64,000 nucleotides of DNA, taken from the NCBI RefSeq assembly GCF_008065375.1, contig NZ_VJYI01000008.1:1-64000 (forward strand), in the 5' to 3' direction. Source of the DNA: Nonomuraea sp. SYSU D8015. Its GTDB lineage: Bacteria > Actinomycetota > Actinomycetes > Streptosporangiales > Streptosporangiaceae. Shown one piece after another: positions 60,792 to 64,000 of the stretch (its first letter is position 1; each line of letters begins with the position of its first letter). Position numbers and translations under genes: made by a program. The notes under the pieces were generated by a model, which was given only the letters and a program-made list of their open reading frames with translations, did not search any database and was not told where the DNA came from.

Positions 60792-61187
60792 ATGGCACGG
60801 AAGATCACCAAATCTGTTTTGCTCTCAGCAATGCTCGGGAGCGGATTCGCATTGGGAACCATCGGGTCGGCGACGGCCTCGTACAGCCAGCCGTACCCGC
60901 CAGGACTAGAGGAGGAGCAGACCCGCTTCCAGCATCAGGACGAGAAGCAGTACAAGAAGCATGAGGCGGTGCAGCACCAGCGGAAGCACTCGACGGTACG
61001 GGTCGACATCAGCCCTCGCGAACACGGGCAGGCACGCGACTATGGCTTGGCGGACGTGGAGGAGTTGCCGACTACCGGGGCACCGGTGGTGGGGGGCCTG
61101 GCCGCGACGGGCGCGGCTCTACTGCTAGCAGGATCCGTCGGCATGGCAAAGGCCATTCGGCAGCGCCAAACCACAGGCGGGAAGTAG
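60792..61187 (+). CDS. Cell-wall-anchored protein with LPTTG sortase signal
   Basis: This 131-aa protein has an N-terminal signal peptide (LLSAMLGSGFALGTIGSATA). The mature region is Gln/His/Lys/Glu-rich (FQHQDEKQYKKHEAVQHQRK). At the C-terminus LPTTG is followed by a hydrophobic helix (VVGGLAATGAALLLAGSVGM) and a basic AIRQRQ tail, the classical sortase sorting signal. It should end up covalently attached to peptidoglycan or a pilus. It is followed after 1 nt by a DUF4012 gene, so the two are cotranscribed. Confidence 0.85.
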   Translation: MARKITKSVLLSAMLGSGFALGTIGSATASYSQPYPPGLEEEQTRFQHQDEKQYKKHEAVQHQRKHSTVRVDISPREHGQARDYGLADVEELPTTGAPVVGGLAATGAALLLAGSVGMAKAIRQRQTTGGK

Positions 61188-61188
61188 C

Positions 61189-62988
61189 ATGCGGCGCCTC
61201 ATCGCCATAGGCGTTCTATGCCCCGCGGCAGGTCTCACGCTGGCCGCTGGTTGGTCGGCCTACCTCGGGATGAGCGTGCGAGATCACCTCCAGGCGACCC
61301 AAGACGCACTGGTGCGGCTGGGTGCGAGCGACCCGGCAGGGGCAGCCGGATCACTCGCGGACGCGCAGCGCCACGCCGAAGAAGCACGCCGGCTCACCAG
61401 CGGTCAGAGCTGGTCGTTGATCGGTCGTATCTCCCCGATAGGAGACGGTGCGACGACCGTCCGCGGACTCGCCGAGGCTGCCGCCGGACTGACCGGCGTG
61501 CTGAGAGATGTCCACCGCGTCGTGGCGGGGCTGATCTCGGTCAAGGGACTTTCCCTGGACAACGTGGAAACGCTCCCGGCCAGTCTGGAATCGGCAACCC
61601 CGGTGCTCCGCGACGCCGCCCGCCGCATCGACCTGATCCGGTCGGGCCTGGCCTCCACCCCAGCCGAGACCGGGGTGGATGCGCTTGACCAGGCCCGTGC
61701 CACAGCGCTGCGCGAAATAGACAAACTGCGTGGGTGGCTGGCCATCGCGAACGATGCCGCCGTGAAAGACACTGCCGCATTGCTGCCTGAGATGCTGGGC
61801 TACCACGGACAGCGCCGCTACTTTCTGGCGTTCCAGACCAACGCCGAGGCACGGGGAACCGGAGGGCTGGTCGGCGCGTTCGGCATCCTGAAAGCCAACG
61901 ACGGCCATCTCAGCATCGAGCGCCTCTCCTCCAACAATCATCTGGTTGGGGGCACCGTTCCAGTCGTCGACCATGGCCCGGCCTTCCTTAAGCGCTACGG
62001 TCCGAGTGCGGTCTCTCTGATGGCCAATTCCAACCTCTCTCCGCATTTCCCGTACGCCGCGAAGACTTGGCTGGGACTGTGGGAACGTCAGACTGGAGAG
62101 CAACTGGACGGCGCGATCGCGACCGATCCCGTCGCGCTGTCCTACCTGCTGAAGGTGATCGGGCCCGTCACCCTGCCCAGCGGCGAGAGAGTGACCGCTG
62201 ACAATGTGGTCGACCTCACCGAGCGGGAAGCGTATGCGCGGTACCCGGACCCGCTGAAGCGCAAGGAATTTCTCATCGCGATCGCCAGTACCGTCAGCAA
62301 GGCCATCACCCAATCCCGCCCGGACCCCCTTGCTCTGCTATCCGCCCTGTCACAAATGGTGGACGAGCGCAGGATCCAGATCTGGAGTCGCAGGGATTCC
62401 GAACAGCGACGCCTGGCGGCGACCCCCATCAGCGGCGTACTTCCCCGTAAGCCAGGGCCGTTCGCCGGGCTGGTGGTCATCAATTCCGCCGGCACAAAGC
62501 TCGACTACTACCTGGAGCGATCGCTCCACTATGAGCTAGGCCCGTGCCGGAGCGACGGAACGCGTGTCTCCAAGGTGTGGATCCAACTCAACAACAATGT
62601 GCCGCAGGGGAAACTACCCAAGTACGTCATAGACCGACTCGATCTCCCCCCGGATCGCCGTGCTGCCAAGTCCAACGGCTCCAACCGCCTTTGGCTGTCT
62701 TTTTACGCCGGGGCCGGCGCAAAGGCGAATGCTTTGCGGATCGACGGCAAGCCGGCTCGGATCATCAGACATACCGAACGATCCCACCCTGTTTACGATG
62801 CACTGCTGGAGTTCGCACCCAAACAGTCCAGGACGCTGGAGTTCGACCTTCTGGAGCCTTACTCAACCAACCCACCGGTGGTTCCCGTGCAACCGCTGGT
62901 CCGTCCTCAGTACACCAGGATCACTCAGGACAACAAGGGCTGCCCCACGGGGGCGTCTACCACTCAGAACGCGGGGCACAGGGGATAG
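61189..62988 (+). CDS. DUF4012 domain protein
   Basis: This 599-aa exported or membrane-anchored protein has one N-terminal hydrophobic segment (IGVLCPAAGLTLAAGW) and a helical region (about residues 30-190). The DUF4012 domain follows, with the family signature YFLAFQTNAEARGTGGLVGAFG (read across about residues 208-229). DUF4012 proteins are common in actinobacterial and cyanobacterial polysaccharide clusters, but their role is unknown. The two-gene unit with the LPTTG protein and the nearby CpsD-type gene suggests work on the cell surface. Confidence 0.85.
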   Translation: MRRLIAIGVLCPAAGLTLAAGWSAYLGMSVRDHLQATQDALVRLGASDPAGAAGSLADAQRHAEEARRLTSGQSWSLIGRISPIGDGATTVRGLAEAAAGLTGVLRDVHRVVAGLISVKGLSLDNVETLPASLESATPVLRDAARRIDLIRSGLASTPAETGVDALDQARATALREIDKLRGWLAIANDAAVKDTAALLPEMLGYHGQRRYFLAFQTNAEARGTGGLVGAFGILKANDGHLSIERLSSNNHLVGGTVPVVDHGPAFLKRYGPSAVSLMANSNLSPHFPYAAKTWLGLWERQTGEQLDGAIATDPVALSYLLKVIGPVTLPSGERVTADNVVDLTEREAYARYPDPLKRKEFLIAIASTVSKAITQSRPDPLALLSALSQMVDERRIQIWSRRDSEQRRLAATPISGVLPRKPGPFAGLVVINSAGTKLDYYLERSLHYELGPCRSDGTRVSKVWIQLNNNVPQGKLPKYVIDRLDLPPDRRAAKSNGSNRLWLSFYAGAGAKANALRIDGKPARIIRHTERSHPVYDALLEFAPKQSRTLEFDLLEPYSTNPPVVPVQPLVRPQYTRITQDNKGCPTGASTTQNAGHRG

Positions 62989-63371
62989 AGCCACGTGGTC
63001 CCTTTCCAGGGGCTAGTCTTACGGTGGGTGTCATGGACACGACATCAAAGGCGCGTTCCTGACTGGCACCACCACGCACGGTTCCATATCGCACACAGCA
63101 ACACCTTATGAGCGGGCGATGAGGGCTGCTCGGTCTCGGCGGCGAACCAGTGAACTTCGCCTCCGCCAGCTCACCGCTGAGCTAGGGCGACGGCCGACCT
63201 CGTGCCTACCGTCGCCCAAGCACACGTTGCCGAAGGAGTGACGCGAAACCCCCGGCCGTCACACGGCGCGGACTGGGTCCGGTAGACCAGCCCGAAATCC
63301 CGATTCCCATCGGTGAGCACTGAACCGTGGCATAGAGTCGCCGAATCGCTCGCCACCCCCGCTCCAGTTGC
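62989..63371. other. Intergenic stretch between convergent genes
   Basis: No gene with a convincing start is visible. Short open frames exist (for example about 40 codons from 63119) but they resemble nothing known. Confidence 0.5.
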
Positions 63372-64000
63372 TCACCCGGAGACCGGCATCGTGACCTCTC
63401 TCTTGACCTTGGGCTCTTTCGCACGACCGTGGCCACAGCGAATGGCCCTGGCCGGTACAGCATTCAGGACAGCCCCTACCACGCAGGCGTCTACCGATGA
63501 CAGCAGTTCCTTAGCGCGGACGACGTGCTCCTGCCGGGTCTTGCCGTACCGCACGACGAGCATCGTGCCATCGCAGGCCCCCGCAAGCGTCGCTGCGTCG
63601 GTGAGGTTGAGGAGCGGCGGTGCGTCGATGATCACCATGTCGTAGCTCTTCACGAGTTCCTCGAGCACTTGCCTCATGCCACGCGAACCGAGGAGTTCGC
63701 TCGGATTGGGCGGGATCTGGCCACTGGGCAGCACGTACAGGTCGAGCTTCCCCCACTGCTGTGTCGCTTGACCCAGCTGTGCCTTGCCAATGAGCACATC
63801 CGTCAGACCCGCCTCGCTGTTGATACCGAAGTAGTCTCGGATTCGCGGGTGGCGAAGGTCACCATCGATCAAAATCACCCTTCGTCCCGCCTGTGCCAGG
63901 GCTATCGCGAGATTGGACGCGGTCGAGGACTTCCCCTCGCGCGGGAGACAACTGGTGACCACAAGCGACTTCGGCTGCCGGTCGGTATCGATGAACTGCA
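63372..64000 (-). CDS. CpsD/CapB-type tyrosine kinase (BY-kinase), 5' part beyond the window
   Basis: The 3' part (about 209 codons) of a gene that continues past the right edge. Nucleotide-binding motifs are Walker A LPREGKSSTA, Walker A' LIDGDLRHP and Walker B MVIIDAPP. Such domains control chain length and export of capsule or exopolysaccharide, often fused behind a Wzz-type membrane domain that would lie outside the window. The C-terminal tail (KEPKVKREVTMPVSG) has no tyrosine cluster, unlike classical autokinases. It converges on the DUF4012 operon. Confidence 0.85.
   Translation of the reverse strand, partial: QFIDTDRQPKSLVVTSCLPREGKSSTASNLAIALAQAGRRVILIDGDLRHPRIRDYFGINSEAGLTDVLIGKAQLGQATQQWGKLDLYVLPSGQIPPNPSELLGSRGMRQVLEELVKSYDMVIIDAPPLLNLTDAATLAGACDGTMLVVRYGKTRQEHVVRAKELLSSVDACVVGAVLNAVPARAIRCGHGRAKEPKVKREVTMPVSG

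Noticed and set aside
63119..63241. Forty-codon basic ORF between DUF4012 and the CpsD-type gene
   Set aside because: Too short, no ribosome binding site, and no known relative.

Overview
High-GC actinomycete chromosome, probably a Streptosporangiales genus such as Nonomuraea. This is inferred from codon use, GTG/TTG starts, whiB7, adnAB, mycoredoxin, mycosins and an IdeR/DmdR-type iron box. From memory, much of 5-50 kb follows the order of the M. tuberculosis Rv3193c-Rv3206c neighbourhood: UPF0182 protein, Lon-like PDZ protease, Zincin_2 protein, ABC1 kinase, whiB7, uvrD2, mycoredoxin, nudC, adnB/adnA, lipV-like hydrolase, alkyltransferase-like protein and moeZ.

Layout. 0.4-5.2 kb: a truncated hemoglobin-kdpD-kdpE operon without kdpFABC, and two tandem initiator tRNA genes. 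5.3-20.4 kb: mostly conserved housekeeping genes, with a 35-bp tandem repeat between two convergent genes, an enoyl-CoA hydratase remnant, and a TetR/membrane-protein pair with a clear operator. 20.5-27.2 kb: whiB7 with a long regulatory leader (promoter, 88-codon upstream ORF, terminator-type hairpin), then tesB, uvrD2, a secreted hydrolase, mycoredoxin and nudC. 27.3-32.6 kb: an iron-box-controlled, tightly coupled four-gene NIS siderophore operon (ATP-grasp, two IucA/IucC synthetases, PLP decarboxylase) with the same enzyme set as vibrioferrin biosynthesis, sitting between nudC and adnB. 32.6-50.5 kb: adnAB, a methyltransferase behind a strong inverted-repeat operator, a Nudix enzyme, a TagF-like polymerase, an alkyltransferase-like protein, a tandemly duplicated membrane-protein/mycosin module, moeZ and an alpha/beta hydrolase.

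50.5-60.7 kb is a lower-GC accessory island and the most novel part. It holds five paralogous small secreted proteins with His/Trp/Gly-rich middles, an HNNN motif and Asp-Gln repeats. Each is preceded by a conserved leader with inverted repeats whose arms covary in the better copies. Four are followed by a related 71-77-nt palindrome. An MmyB-type regulator interrupts the array. The island continues with two further secreted paralogs sharing a conserved upstream inverted repeat, a DivIVA-like mini-protein and decayed IS630 and IS66-like transposase pieces. 60.8-64.0 kb carries a sortase-substrate-like protein, a DUF4012 protein and the 3' part of a CpsD/CapB-type tyrosine-kinase gene, suggesting the edge of a surface-polysaccharide locus.
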